This document shows, piece by piece, positions 48,626-57,427 of a DNA stretch of 64,000 nucleotides. The stretch comes from CAZGUH01 sp964529005 (GTDB lineage: Bacteria > Actinomycetota > Acidimicrobiia > Acidimicrobiales > Ilumatobacteraceae): the NCBI GenBank assembly GCA_964529005.1, contig CAZGUH010000003.1, positions 88,613 through 152,612 of the forward strand. Direction: 5' to 3'. The position numbers were made by a program, and so were the translations under genes. The stretch's first letter is position 1. Each line of letters begins with the position of its first letter. The notes below the pieces were generated by a model, which was not told the DNA's origin, did no database searches, and worked only from the letters and a program-made list of their open reading frames with translations.

Positions 48626-51600
48626 GTGGCGGAGCAGGCAGCGGCACCACAGACAGACCACGGGACTGACGGGCGGATCAGGCTCCTTCGGCGCGCGGTC
48701 GAGACCTGGAAGGGCCAGCTCGTCGACGTCGGCGGGCGCAACACGCTTCTCTACTACCGAGACCTGAAGCAGGGCACGCTCGATCTCAGCGCCGACGGCG
48801 TGTCCGTCGCAGCCGTGCATCGGCTCCTGGCCGCCGAGACGGTGCGGCTCAGCGACCTGTTCCCAGCAGCTCCGGCCGATGCCGAAGCGTCCGGCGCCGG
48901 CACACGCCTCGGCGCAGCCGCCAAGCGGGCGCGGACCATCCGCGCCAAGGCCACGGAGAACCTCGAAGAACGCGGCATCCAGACGCTGTTCCTCGCCTGG
49001 GGCATGACGACGTGGACGAACCAGATCGGCGCGGCGACACCGGCTGCGCCCATGTTGCTCGTCGAGGCCGCGCTGTCGCCACGAGGGCTCGCCGCCGAGG
49101 ACTTCGACGTCTCGGTCATCGGCGACGTCGAAGTCAACCCGACCCTTGTCCACTTCCTCGCCTCGGAGTTCTCCGTCGACGTCGACGCGGACGAACTCCT
49201 CGATCTGCTGACCGACGACCACATCGGCGCCCCGGACCCGACGGCGCTCTTCGACCGCCTGCGCAAGAAGGCCGCAGACATACCCGGGTTCGACGTCACC
49301 GCTCGTGTCGTTCTCGGCAACTTCTCCTACGCCAAGCTGCCGATGGTCAAGGACCTCGACGCAGCGCTCGACGGTGGCCTGCTGGCGACCAACCCGCTCG
49401 TCGCAGCGATCGCCGGCGATGCCGCCGCCGAGGCCGAGATCCGCCAGCGCCATCCGTCCGTCAGCCTGGACGAGCCCGATCTCGTCGCGCCGCGCAACGA
49501 GTTCCTCGTCCTGGATGCCGACGCCAGCCAGTCGTACGCCATCACGGCAGCGGCCCGTGGTGGCGATCTCGTGGTCGAGGGTCCGCCCGGCACCGGCAAG
49601 AGCCAGACGATCGCCAACATGATCGCCACGCTCGCCGCGCTCGGGAAGCGCACCCTGTTCGTGGCCGAGAAGCGCGCCGCGATCGACGCGGTCCTCGACC
49701 GGCTGACCGGCGCCGGGCTCGGCGACCTCGTCCTCGACCTTCACGACGGCGTGAGCTCGCGCAAGCAGGTCGCGCAACAGCTCGCCAAGGCGCTCAGCGC
49801 CGCGGAGGCGATCGCGCTGCGCGATCACGCCGACTCGCACGATCGGCTCTCCCGCCGCCGCGACGCGCTGCGTCAGATGCGCGATGCGATGCACCGCCCG
49901 CGCCAGCCGTGGGACATCAGCGTCTACGAGATCCAATCCGAGCTCCTCGGTCTGCGCGCCAGCGCGCACGTCGCGACGCGCTTTGCCCGCGATGTCATCC
50001 TCACGCTGGGTCGCGACGAGTACCGCTCCGCCGCCGTCGACCTCGACGAGTTCGCCGACCTCGGCGGCCTCGCGCTGATCACCAGCGCCAGCCCGTGGCG
50101 TCCTGCGTTCGAACGGGCGCTGATCACGAGTGCCGATCAGGTGGAGGCGGCGCGCAACGCCATCGCCCGGCTGGCGCGCGAGACGCTTCCGCGCACACGT
50201 GGGTGGCTCTGCGACGCGGCCGCGCGCAGCGGGCTCGGCTGCCCGGCATTGCTGTCCGGCTGGGACACCGTCGTCACGTTGCTCGAAGACGTCGCCCGCG
50301 TGTCAGCGACGCACGATCCCGCGATCTTCGCCGAGGCCGAGTCGCTCGTCGCCGGCCTCGAGCCGGCCACGCACGGCGTGCTCGGTCGGGTCACGGCGTC
50401 GATCAGCGACGGCGACTACCGGCGGGCGCGCAAGCGCATGGCTGAGCTGGCCGGCGGCCGCAAGGAGAGTCCGCCGGAGATGCGGGCAGCGGCCGAGGCG
50501 GCTCTCGACGTGAGCCGCCGGTGGGCGGCCTTGTCGGTCGACGGGGGGTCGCCGCGCATCGCCGTCGACGCCAGCGCGGCTCGCGGGATGCTCACGCAGC
50601 TCGCGGACGAGGTGCGCGCTGTCGCTCAGCGCGTGGGCCTCGCCGGCGAGACCCTCGACTCGGCAGACGTGCTCGGCTCCACGTTGGAGGCGCTGCTCGC
50701 AGAACAGCCGACCGCGGTGCGCCTTCCCGAGCTGCACCGCCTGTCGGTCGCGCTGGGGAATCGACAACTGTGGCCGTTCATCGTCGAGATCGCCCAGCGC
50801 GGTTTCGACGCCGCGCAGGCGACATGTGCGTTCCGTCTCGCGTGGTTGGAGAGCATCCTCGATCACGTCGAGCTTTCCGACCCGGTGATCGGCGGCTTCG
50901 ACCGTGCGACGCACGACCGAGCGGTCGCCGAGTTCCAGGACGCCGACCGTGCGCACCTGCGGCGCACCCCGGAGCGGGTGCGGCGCGCGGTCGCCGAGAA
51001 CCTCGTTCGGCGTCGTGAGGAGCACCCACAGCAGTCGCAGCTCATCCGTGCCGAGGCGAGCAAGAAGCAGCGCCATCTGCCGCTGCGGATGCTCGTGCAG
51101 CAAGCCCCCGACGTGCTCACCGCGTTGAAGCCCTGCTGGGCGATGAGTCCGCTCGTGGTGGCGCAGATGCTGCCGGCGCAGCAGCTGTTCGACGTGGTCA
51201 TCTTCGACGAGGCGTCGCAGGTCATGCCCGCCGACGCGATCGGCGCGCTGATGCGGGCGCGCACCGCGATCGTTGCCGGCGACTCGAAGCAGCTGCCGCC
51301 GACGAGCTTCTTCGCCGCGTCGTCGGGCGGCGGCGAGGACGACGAAGCCGCGGAGGAAGAGATGATCAACGCCGCCGACAGCGGCGTGGCGTTGACGAAG
51401 GACATCGAGTCCGTCCTCGAGGTGATGCGCGCGCTGCTCCCTCCACCGGTCGGCACGAAGACGCTCAACTGGCACTACCGGTCGCGCGACGAGCGGCTCA
51501 TCGCGTTCTCCAACGCGCAGGAGTCGCTCTACGACTGGTCGCTCACCACGTTCCCCGGCACTGGCGTCGACAACTGCATCGTCCACGAGCTGATCCCGTG

Positions 51601-52768
51601 GGAGCCGGGACGTGTCGGTCAGGAGGACTCCGTCTCCGCCGAAGTGCAGCGCGTCGTCGAGCTCGTGGTCGAGCACGTCCGCCAACGTCCGCACGAGAGC
51701 GTCGGCGTCATCGCAATGGGCATCAAGCACGCGAACCGCATCCAGGAAGGACTGCGGCAGGTGCGGCTCGCCGATCCCGATCTCGGTCAGCTGATCGACT
51801 CCGGACCGCCGGGACGGAGTCGGCCGGAACCGGTCTTCGTCAAGAACCTCGAGCGCGTCCAGGGCGACGAGCGCGACGCCATCATCCTCACGATCGGCTA
51901 CGGCAAGAACGCCGACGGCCGCATGATGTACCGATTCGGTCCGCTCAACCAGGAAGGCGGCGAACGGCGGCTGAACGTCGCCATCACGCGGGCGCGCAGC
52001 AGGATGACCGTCGTCAGCTCGTTCGGGTCGGGCGATCTCGACCCCAACAAGTTGCGCGCCGAAGGCGCGCGGATGCTGTGCCGCTACCTCCAGTACGCGG
52101 AGTCGCGCGGGCAGAACCTCGGAGACCAGGCCAAGCCGAAGCCCGCCCTCAACCCGTTCGAGCGCGACGTGCGCGACGCGCTCACCGCCAGCGGAGTGCC
52201 GCTCGTCGCCCAGTACGGCTGCTCGGGATACTGGATCGACTTCGCTGCGCAGCACCCCACGCAGCCGGGTCGCATGGTGCTGGCCATCGAGGCCGACGGC
52301 GCCACGTATCACGCCGGCCAGACAGCCCGTGATCGCGACCGCCTCCGCCAGGAGCACCTCGAACGGCTCGGCTGGCGTTTCCACCGCATCTGGTCGACCG
52401 ATTGGTTCCACCGCCGCAGCACCGAGATCCAGCGGGCGGTCGAAGCGTGGAACGCCGCGGTTCGTGAGGCCGACGAGCCGGTCGCCGCGCCGGAGCCGCC
52501 GCGATGGGCGCCGCCGGATCCCGCGCAGGGACAGGCCACCGTGTTGCCGACTCGAACGCTCCCCCGGCCTCGCTTCGTGCCGGGGTTGCCGATCAACCAG
52601 TACGACCCGCAGACGCTGCGGGCGCTCGCCGCGTGGATCGAGTCCGACACGTTGCTGCGCACCCAGGACGAAGTCGTCGGCGAGATGATGGTCGAACTCG
52701 GGTTCAAGCGGCGCGGCAAGAACGTCGTCGCCGCGCTGGAGGCCGCCGTCATCGCCGCGCGCCGGTGA
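48626..52768 (+). CDS. DUF4011-type SF1 helicase with Vsr-like nuclease domain
   Basis: 1380 aa from the GTG at 48626. N-terminal DUF4011 pattern RAVETWKGQLVDVGGRNTLLYY. The helicase core is split: Walker A GPPGTGKSQT at 319-328, Walker B IFDEASQV at about 861, AGDSKQLPPTSFF, LNWHYRSRDERLI, VQGDERDAIILTIGY and NVAITRARSRMTVVSS. A PD-(D/E)XK domain of the DUF559/Vsr style follows, with D1205 and E1222-A-D1224, then YHAGQTARDRDRLRQEHL and IWSTDWF. The C-terminal 60 residues look like DUF3320. Such helicase-nucleases act on DNA or RNA and often lie in defence islands. It stands alone with its own promoter; no partner is adjacent. The role in defence is inferred. Confidence 0.88.
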   Translation: MAEQAAAPQTDHGTDGRIRLLRRAVETWKGQLVDVGGRNTLLYYRDLKQGTLDLSADGVSVAAVHRLLAAETVRLSDLFPAAPADAEASGAGTRLGAAAKRARTIRAKATENLEERGIQTLFLAWGMTTWTNQIGAATPAAPMLLVEAALSPRGLAAEDFDVSVIGDVEVNPTLVHFLASEFSVDVDADELLDLLTDDHIGAPDPTALFDRLRKKAADIPGFDVTARVVLGNFSYAKLPMVKDLDAALDGGLLATNPLVAAIAGDAAAEAEIRQRHPSVSLDEPDLVAPRNEFLVLDADASQSYAITAAARGGDLVVEGPPGTGKSQTIANMIATLAALGKRTLFVAEKRAAIDAVLDRLTGAGLGDLVLDLHDGVSSRKQVAQQLAKALSAAEAIALRDHADSHDRLSRRRDALRQMRDAMHRPRQPWDISVYEIQSELLGLRASAHVATRFARDVILTLGRDEYRSAAVDLDEFADLGGLALITSASPWRPAFERALITSADQVEAARNAIARLARETLPRTRGWLCDAAARSGLGCPALLSGWDTVVTLLEDVARVSATHDPAIFAEAESLVAGLEPATHGVLGRVTASISDGDYRRARKRMAELAGGRKESPPEMRAAAEAALDVSRRWAALSVDGGSPRIAVDASAARGMLTQLADEVRAVAQRVGLAGETLDSADVLGSTLEALLAEQPTAVRLPELHRLSVALGNRQLWPFIVEIAQRGFDAAQATCAFRLAWLESILDHVELSDPVIGGFDRATHDRAVAEFQDADRAHLRRTPERVRRAVAENLVRRREEHPQQSQLIRAEASKKQRHLPLRMLVQQAPDVLTALKPCWAMSPLVVAQMLPAQQLFDVVIFDEASQVMPADAIGALMRARTAIVAGDSKQLPPTSFFAASSGGGEDDEAAEEEMINAADSGVALTKDIESVLEVMRALLPPPVGTKTLNWHYRSRDERLIAFSNAQESLYDWSLTTFPGTGVDNCIVHELIPWEPGRVGQEDSVSAEVQRVVELVVEHVRQRPHESVGVIAMGIKHANRIQEGLRQVRLADPDLGQLIDSGPPGRSRPEPVFVKNLERVQGDERDAIILTIGYGKNADGRMMYRFGPLNQEGGERRLNVAITRARSRMTVVSSFGSGDLDPNKLRAEGARMLCRYLQYAESRGQNLGDQAKPKPALNPFERDVRDALTASGVPLVAQYGCSGYWIDFAAQHPTQPGRMVLAIEADGATYHAGQTARDRDRLRQEHLERLGWRFHRIWSTDWFHRRSTEIQRAVEAWNAAVREADEPVAAPEPPRWAPPDPAQGQATVLPTRTLPRPRFVPGLPINQYDPQTLRALAAWIESDTLLRTQDEVVGEMMVELGFKRRGKNVVAALEAAVIAARR

Positions 52769-52803
52769 GCAGTACGGTGGTCCATCGTCGAACAGGAGGG
52801 ATC

Positions 52804-53256
52804 ATGCCGATCACGGTCGGGTTCAACCACGTCGCCACGCTCACTCCGGACCTCGACAGGCTCGTCGCGTTCTACCGCGATGCCTTCGACGCGCAGGTCA
52901 CGTTCGAGATGGAGGCACGCGACGACCATCCGCGCATGGCCATCGTCGACCTGGGCGCCGGCGCATCGCTGAACGTGTTCGAAGTGCCCGCGGACGCGAT
53001 CATCGGCGAGCGGCGCCGCATCGGCGGCCGAGGCGCCGTCGACCACTTCGGCCTTGCCGTCGATTCGCTGGCGACGCTCGAGCGCACGCGTGAGCGGTTG
53101 GTGTCCGCAGGAGCCGAGGTGGGCGACATCCAGCGCCTCGGTGGCGAGTGGTCGCTGTTCTTCCGCGACATCGACGGCATGGAGCTGGAGGTGTGCGCTC
53201 CGTCTGCTCCGTCCGACCCGTCCGAGCCGGCGCAGGCCAGCTCCGCGAACGCCTGA
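52804..53256 (+). CDS. VOC family protein (glyoxalase/bleomycin resistance-like)
   Basis: 150 aa from the ATG after GGAGGG. FNHVATLTPDLDRLVAFYRDAFDAQVTFEM starts the first beta-alpha-beta-beta-beta unit and GAVDHFGLAVDSLATLERTRERLVSAGAEVG the second; FFRDIDGMELEVCAP ends the fold. His and Glu positions fit a divalent metal site. The last 20 residues are Ser/Ala/Pro-rich and probably disordered. A TACGGT box about 30 nt upstream suggests its own promoter. Substrate unknown. Confidence 0.86.
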   Translation: MPITVGFNHVATLTPDLDRLVAFYRDAFDAQVTFEMEARDDHPRMAIVDLGAGASLNVFEVPADAIIGERRRIGGRGAVDHFGLAVDSLATLERTRERLVSAGAEVGDIQRLGGEWSLFFRDIDGMELEVCAPSAPSDPSEPAQASSANA

Positions 53257-53293
53257 GGCGGTCACAAGAGCACCCAGCGCGGCGCCGCCTGAT

Positions 53294-53299
53294 TAGGGT
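53294..53299 (+). promoter_or_regulatory. -10 box of leaderless secreted-protein gene
   Basis: TAGGGT lies 6 nt before the ATG at 53306. Confidence 0.4.
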
Positions 53300-53305
53300 G
53301 GGCGC

Positions 53306-54328
53306 ATGGGAAATGGGGAGAAGGCGGGCACAGCTCGGACGCGGACGCGATGGGCGGCGATCGGCGCGGCCGTGGCCATCGCCCTCGGCGGTGGGGGCCT
53401 CCGCATCGCGCGAGCGACCGTTTCGTCCGGCGACAAGCCGGTCTTCGTCTCGATCGCGCCACAGCGCATCGTCGACACGCGCACTGGCGTCGGCCTGACC
53501 GGCGCGTTCGTCGACGCGACCCCACGTGACGTCCTCGTCACCGGCGCTGTGCCGGTTGCCAGCGGCGGCACTGCGGTCGTCGTGCCGCCTGGCGCCACCG
53601 GCGTCGCGCTGAACGTCACAGTGGTCGAACCGAGCGGAGCGGGCTTCCTGTCCGTGCGTCCCGGTGGCGCAGCCGGTGAGCCGCAGACCTCCAACGTGAA
53701 CTTCGAGGCAGGCCAGGTCGCGCCGAACGCGGTCAACGTCGACCTGCCCGTCAGCGGGCAGATCCAGATCTGGTTCGACACCTACGAGCCGGGTGGCGCT
53801 GGCCACGTCCTGGTCGACGTCGTCGGCTACTACGACGACCACAATCACGACGATCGCTACTACACCAAGGGCCAGATCGACGCAGCGAAGTTCATCTCGC
53901 TGAACGTCTTCGCGAACCCGCACTACAACTTCGAAGAAGACGTCTACGCCGACCTGATCGACTCCGGCGTCGGCGGGTTGAACGTCGACCTGGCCTACAA
54001 CTTCACGGTCCCGCCCGACTACACCGCCGGCTCGCCGCTCGTCGTTCGGCTGCTCGCCTACTCGCGCACCGCGACGACGTGCAACGGCGACATCGGCTCG
54101 AACGCGATCTACGCCACACGCGCCGACGTCGGCCGCGTCGACACCGCCCTCACACCGGCGAGCGTGGATCGTGTCTTCACCGTGGCCGACGTGCCGCAGG
54201 AGTACCTCTTCACGATCCAGGGGACCGAGCTCCAGGCGGGCGATGCCGTGACGTTCGGAGTCTTCGGTTTCGCGCCGTTGCCGCGCTGCGATCTGGTCAT
54301 CACGGGCGCCGCGGTCTACTACGACTAG
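53306..54328 (+). CDS. Secreted protein with DTR motif and tail-fibre-like linker
   Basis: 340 aa. N-terminal export signal with arginines then a hydrophobic stretch (WAAIGAAVAIALGGGGLRIA). The first domain begins VFVSIAPQRIVDTRTGVGLTG, a beta-rich unit with the DTR signature that is abundant in secreted actinobacterial proteins, and ends GHVLVDVVGYYDD. A short linker HNHDDRYYTKGQIDAA resembles phage tail-fibre linkers. The second half is a beta-sandwich-like domain with no recognised family, with two cysteines (TTCNGDIG and RCDLVITG) that may form a disulfide. Probably cell-surface; function unknown. Confidence 0.78.
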   Translation: MGNGEKAGTARTRTRWAAIGAAVAIALGGGGLRIARATVSSGDKPVFVSIAPQRIVDTRTGVGLTGAFVDATPRDVLVTGAVPVASGGTAVVVPPGATGVALNVTVVEPSGAGFLSVRPGGAAGEPQTSNVNFEAGQVAPNAVNVDLPVSGQIQIWFDTYEPGGAGHVLVDVVGYYDDHNHDDRYYTKGQIDAAKFISLNVFANPHYNFEEDVYADLIDSGVGGLNVDLAYNFTVPPDYTAGSPLVVRLLAYSRTATTCNGDIGSNAIYATRADVGRVDTALTPASVDRVFTVADVPQEYLFTIQGTELQAGDAVTFGVFGFAPLPRCDLVITGAAVYYD

Positions 54329-54337
54329 CCGAGCGGA

Positions 54338-54889
54338 CTATTCCGGCGCGGCCCGCCGTGCCACGCTCGACCACGCCCGCGCCAACCGATCGCGCCGCGT
54401 GGCCCGACCGGGGGTCGCCGCGCCGGCGTCGTGGAACACCTTGTCGACCGAGATCCGGCTCACGACGTCGGCCAGCAGCTTGGTGCGTGGCTTGAATCCC
54501 AGGGAGATGGCCTGCGCGCCGCCACGCCGGTCTCGCCACGCGAGCGTCATCCATCCGTCCTCGATGTGGGTCGCCCGCAAAGCGGCAAGGTCCACCGCTG
54601 TCCTCTTCTTGTCGGCGAGCGCGGCGTAGATGAGCCGGCGGTTGGTCAGCACCAGCCAGCCCGGCAGCGGCACACCTTCGCCACGGGTCTTGCGGGTGAC
54701 CTCGCTCCCGTTGGAGATGACGACTGGCTCGTCGTCGATCACGTGCTCGCCCTCGCGGTCGAGGAGCTCCAGCGCAAGCTCGTTGCGCATCCGGAGCGCA
54801 AGATCGGCGCTCGCCACGCGCAGCAGCGACGCGCTGAACGAATGCTTCCAGGTCCGCACCCGAAGCCCCACCAGGACACCAGCCTCCAC
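54338..54889 (-). CDS. GRAM/PH-like domain protein, hypothetical
   Basis: About 183 aa from the GTG at 54889, which is 7 nt after a TAGGGT box; a GTG at 54898 (MSDVEAG) is the alternative. The middle reads like a bacterial GRAM/PH-type lipid-binding domain: LELLDREGEHVIDDEPVVISN, GWLVLTNRRLIYAALADK and ATHIEDGWMTLAWRDRRGG. No membrane segment. These domains bind membranes or partners; function unknown. Convergent with the secreted protein gene (9-nt gap). Confidence 0.65.
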   Translation of the reverse strand: MEAGVLVGLRVRTWKHSFSASLLRVASADLALRMRNELALELLDREGEHVIDDEPVVISNGSEVTRKTRGEGVPLPGWLVLTNRRLIYAALADKKRTAVDLAALRATHIEDGWMTLAWRDRRGGAQAISLGFKPRTKLLADVVSRISVDKVFHDAGAATPGRATRRDRLARAWSSVARRAAPE

Positions 54890-54896
54890 GTCGCTC

Positions 54897-54939
54897 ACCC
54901 TAGGCGAGCAGCCATGCCGCCGAGCAGGTGGCCTATCGT
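54897..54939. promoter_or_regulatory. Divergent leaderless promoter pair
   Basis: TAGGGT on the minus strand (54902-54897) is 7 nt before GTG 54889; TATCGT on the plus strand (54934-54939) is 6 nt before GTG 54946. Both fit leaderless starts of the divergent genes. Confidence 0.45.
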
Positions 54940-54945
54940 CAGAGC

Positions 54946-55437
54946 GTGGCGACGCCTGAGATCGATCTCGCGCACTTCAGGACGGCATTCGATCAGGGTT
55001 TCCGCGCCGCGCTCGGCGAGCTGAGGGCCGGCCGCAAGCGGACGCATTGGATGTGGTGGGCGTTCCCGCAGATCGCGGGTCTCGGAACCAGTCCGAACGC
55101 GGTTCGCTATGCGATCGCCACGCGAGAGCACGCGGCGGCGTTCCTCCGGGATCCCGATCTGCGGGCCAAGTACCTTCAGCTCGTCGACGCCGTGTGGCAG
55201 CAGGTCGTCGTCGCGGGAACCAGCCTCGACGCGTTGTTCGGGTGGCCGGACGACGTCAAGCTCGTGTCGTCGCTGACGCTGTTCGAAGGGACCGCACGGC
55301 GGCTCGACCACACCGCGGAGCTCGACCGGTTCATCGAGCAGGCGGGCGACATCCTGGCCGCCGCTGCGCAGCAAGGTTTGGCGCGATGCGAGCGCACGGA
55401 GCGCTTCCTCTCCGAAGACGACGGGCCAGATCGCTGA
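54946..55437 (+). CDS. DUF1810 family protein
   Basis: 163 aa from the GTG at 54946; GTG 54928 is also in frame. DUF1810 signature: HFRTAFDQGFRAALGELRAGRKRTHWMWWAFPQIAGLG, then SPNAVRYAIATREHAAAFLRDP and FGWPDDVKLVSSLTLF. Related small proteins were once called calpastatins, without basis in bacteria. Function unknown. Convergent with the pirin gene after 14 nt. Confidence 0.87.
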   Translation: MATPEIDLAHFRTAFDQGFRAALGELRAGRKRTHWMWWAFPQIAGLGTSPNAVRYAIATREHAAAFLRDPDLRAKYLQLVDAVWQQVVVAGTSLDALFGWPDDVKLVSSLTLFEGTARRLDHTAELDRFIEQAGDILAAAAQQGLARCERTERFLSEDDGPDR

Positions 55438-55451
55438 CGCGAACCGCGCGG

Positions 55452-56477
55452 CTACTCGTTCGGCTCTTCGATCCGACCGTCGACGTGGCGAGCGAAGCGC
55501 CCACGATCACGGCCGTGCGTCGGCCCGTCGTCGGGCCACGGCCATCCACCGAACCCCGTGGCCTGGTAGTCGCGGAACGCTTGCTCGATCTGCGCCTGCG
55601 TGTTCATGACGAACGGACCGTATTGCGCGACAGGCTCACCCAGCGGGCGTCCCTGGAGCACCAGGATCTCCACCGGACGTCCACCCGCACGGAGAGCCAG
55701 ATCGACCGTCGCGTCCACGACCACACCGGTGTCGTTGGAAATCTCCGTGCCCGCGATGTCGATCGTGTCGCCCTCGAACACGTACAGCACCCGCTGCGTC
55801 TGCGGCCCGGCGGCAGCGGGAAGCGTCCAGCCGCCCCCCGGGTCGAGCCGGATGTGCAGGATCGCGATGTCGGCGTCGGCCCGAGCGGCATACGAGTCCG
55901 GCGGAGGCGACGGCGGGGAGGCGCCGTCCACGGATCCGGCGATCACCGTGACGTCGACGCCGGGTGCGCGCACGACAGGGAGATCGCCGCTCCACAACAT
56001 CGTGAAGTACGGGTCGACCATCTTGTCGGCGGCCGGGAGATTCAGCCAGATCTGGAACAGCTCGAGCGGATTCGGCCCTGACCGGTCGAGCAACGGGAAC
56101 ATCTCCGCGTGGACGATGCCGCGGCCCGCCGTCAGCCACTGCACATCTCCACGCCCGAAGCGCGCCGCGGCCCCCAGCGAGTCGGAGTGGTCGATCAACC
56201 CGTGGCGGACGAACGTGACGGTCTCGAAGCCGCGGTGCGGATGCTGCGGGAAGCCGGGCACCACGAGGCCGTGATACATGCTCCAGCCGTCACGCCCGGA
56301 GAAGTCCATGCCGAGATCGCGGCCGTCGATGGGCGCCGCCGGCGCCATGCGCTCGTCACCGGCCGGATAGCGATCGTCGTGGTGGGCGCAGAACAGGAAC
56401 GGGTCGATCGTCGGCCAACGGGGGCCGAGGGCGACGGTCTGACGCACGGGGCTCGTCGTCGGGTCGGTGACAGTCAT
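55452..56477 (-). CDS. Pirin family protein
   Basis: 341 aa from the ATG of MTVTDPTTSPVRQTV. Bicupin: the N-terminal cupin has the metal-binding pattern FPQHPHRGFETVTFVRHG and later GIVHAEMFPL; the second half contains LYVFEGDTIDIAGTEI. Pirins bind Fe and act as quercetinase-like dioxygenases or redox sensors. The frame stays open upstream into an RDD-like membrane remnant, so a longer membrane-anchored form cannot be excluded, but pirins normally start here. Confidence 0.9.
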   Translation of the reverse strand: MTVTDPTTSPVRQTVALGPRWPTIDPFLFCAHHDDRYPAGDERMAPAAPIDGRDLGMDFSGRDGWSMYHGLVVPGFPQHPHRGFETVTFVRHGLIDHSDSLGAAARFGRGDVQWLTAGRGIVHAEMFPLLDRSGPNPLELFQIWLNLPAADKMVDPYFTMLWSGDLPVVRAPGVDVTVIAGSVDGASPPSPPPDSYAARADADIAILHIRLDPGGGWTLPAAAGPQTQRVLYVFEGDTIDIAGTEISNDTGVVVDATVDLALRAGGRPVEILVLQGRPLGEPVAQYGPFVMNTQAQIEQAFRDYQATGFGGWPWPDDGPTHGRDRGRFARHVDGRIEEPNE

Positions 56478-56702
56478 AGTGGGTGCAACCAGCATGCCCG
56501 CCCGACATTCCCGGCGCGGCGCCGGATCGGGAGTCAGGTTCGCACGACCAGCGTCTCGGCCATCCGGGAGACCGGTGTTCGCGTCGACGACGCGCATGCC
56601 CAGCAAATGCTTCGCCGGGCTCGTCGACTTCCTCCACGCCACGATCGCCCAGACGACATAGCCGACGATCAGCGTGACGACTGCCAGGCCCAAGCTGAGC
56701 AC
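56478..56702 (-). pseudogene. RDD-family membrane protein remnant
   Basis: From GTG 56702 the translation reads a membrane segment (SLGLAVVTLIVGYVVWAIVAW), then RKSTSPAKHLLGMRVVDANTG, which matches the TPGKxLLGMRV stretch of RDD proteins. The other membrane segments of an RDD protein are missing, an in-frame stop lies just upstream, and homology ends after about 50 residues. The frame then runs straight into the pirin gene. Confidence 0.5.
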
Positions 56703-56725
56703 GGCGCCATGCGTCGAATGTCGAC

Positions 56726-56773
56726 TTGCGCGATCGACTTTTGGGGTCTATTTTGCTAGCGTTCGCTAGAAAT
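56726..56773 (+). promoter_or_regulatory. Peroxiredoxin promoter with palindromic operator
   Basis: TTGCGC (56726-56731) and TATTTT (56749-56754) are 17 nt apart. Immediately downstream, CTAGCG-TT-CGCTAG (56756-56769) with flanking T and A runs is a palindrome of the kind bound by TetR-type repressors, covering the expected transcription start. Confidence 0.6.
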
Positions 56774-56786
56774 TCAGGAGGTCAGA

Positions 56787-57419
56787 ATGGCACTGCAGCT
56801 GGGCGACGTCGCCCCGGACTTCACCGCGGAGACCACTCGTGGCTCGGTGCGGTTGCACGACTATCTCGGCGACGGCTGGGGCATCCTGTTCTCGCATCCG
56901 GCCGACTTCACGCCCGTCTGCACCACCGAGCTCGGCGCGTTCGCCAACCGCAAGAGCGAGTTCGACAAGCGCAACACGAAGTTGATCGGCGTCAGTGTCG
57001 ATTCGGTCGACTCGCACCAGCGCTGGTCTGCCGACATCGAAGAGACACAGGGCAGCGCGCTCAACTACCCGCTCATCGGCGACGAGCAGCGCACGGTCGC
57101 CACGCTCTACGGCATGATCCACCCCAACGCCCTGGAGACCGCCACGGTGCGCACGGTGTTCGTGATCGGGCCGGACAAGAAGATCAAGCTCACGCTGACC
57201 TATCCCGCCTCCGTGGGCCGCAACGTCGACGAGATCATCCGTGTCCTCGATGCGTTGCAGCTCAGCGCGCGCCACAGCGTGTCCACACCGGTCAACTGGT
57301 CGGCCGGCGAAGACGTGATCATCTCGCCTGCGATCGACGACCAGCGCGCCGGCGAGCTGTTCCCCAAGGGCTTCACGACGCTCAAGCCGTACCTCCGGTA
57401 CACCCCTCAGCCCGACTGA
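56787..57419 (+). CDS. Peroxiredoxin, 1-Cys Prx6-type
   Basis: 210 aa with AGGAGG 4-5 nt upstream of the ATG. Thioredoxin-fold peroxidase: peroxidatic cysteine in SHPADFTPVCTTEL (about residue 47), then LIGVSVDSVDSHQRW and the Prx6-type C-terminal GEDVIISPAIDDQRAGELFPKGF. Reduces hydrogen peroxide and organic peroxides. A palindromic operator overlaps the promoter. It is followed after 8 nt by a sulfite reductase gene, so the two are co-transcribed; the pairing hints at oxidative or sulfur-stress control. Confidence 0.94.
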   Translation: MALQLGDVAPDFTAETTRGSVRLHDYLGDGWGILFSHPADFTPVCTTELGAFANRKSEFDKRNTKLIGVSVDSVDSHQRWSADIEETQGSALNYPLIGDEQRTVATLYGMIHPNALETATVRTVFVIGPDKKIKLTLTYPASVGRNVDEIIRVLDALQLSARHSVSTPVNWSAGEDVIISPAIDDQRAGELFPKGFTTLKPYLRYTPQPD

Positions 57420-57427
57420 GCCGGCTC

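Noticed and set aside
52504..52803. Upstream extension of the VOC gene at 52804
   Set aside because: It lies over the helicase C-terminus in another frame; the ATG at 52804 has GGAGGG and begins the VOC fold.
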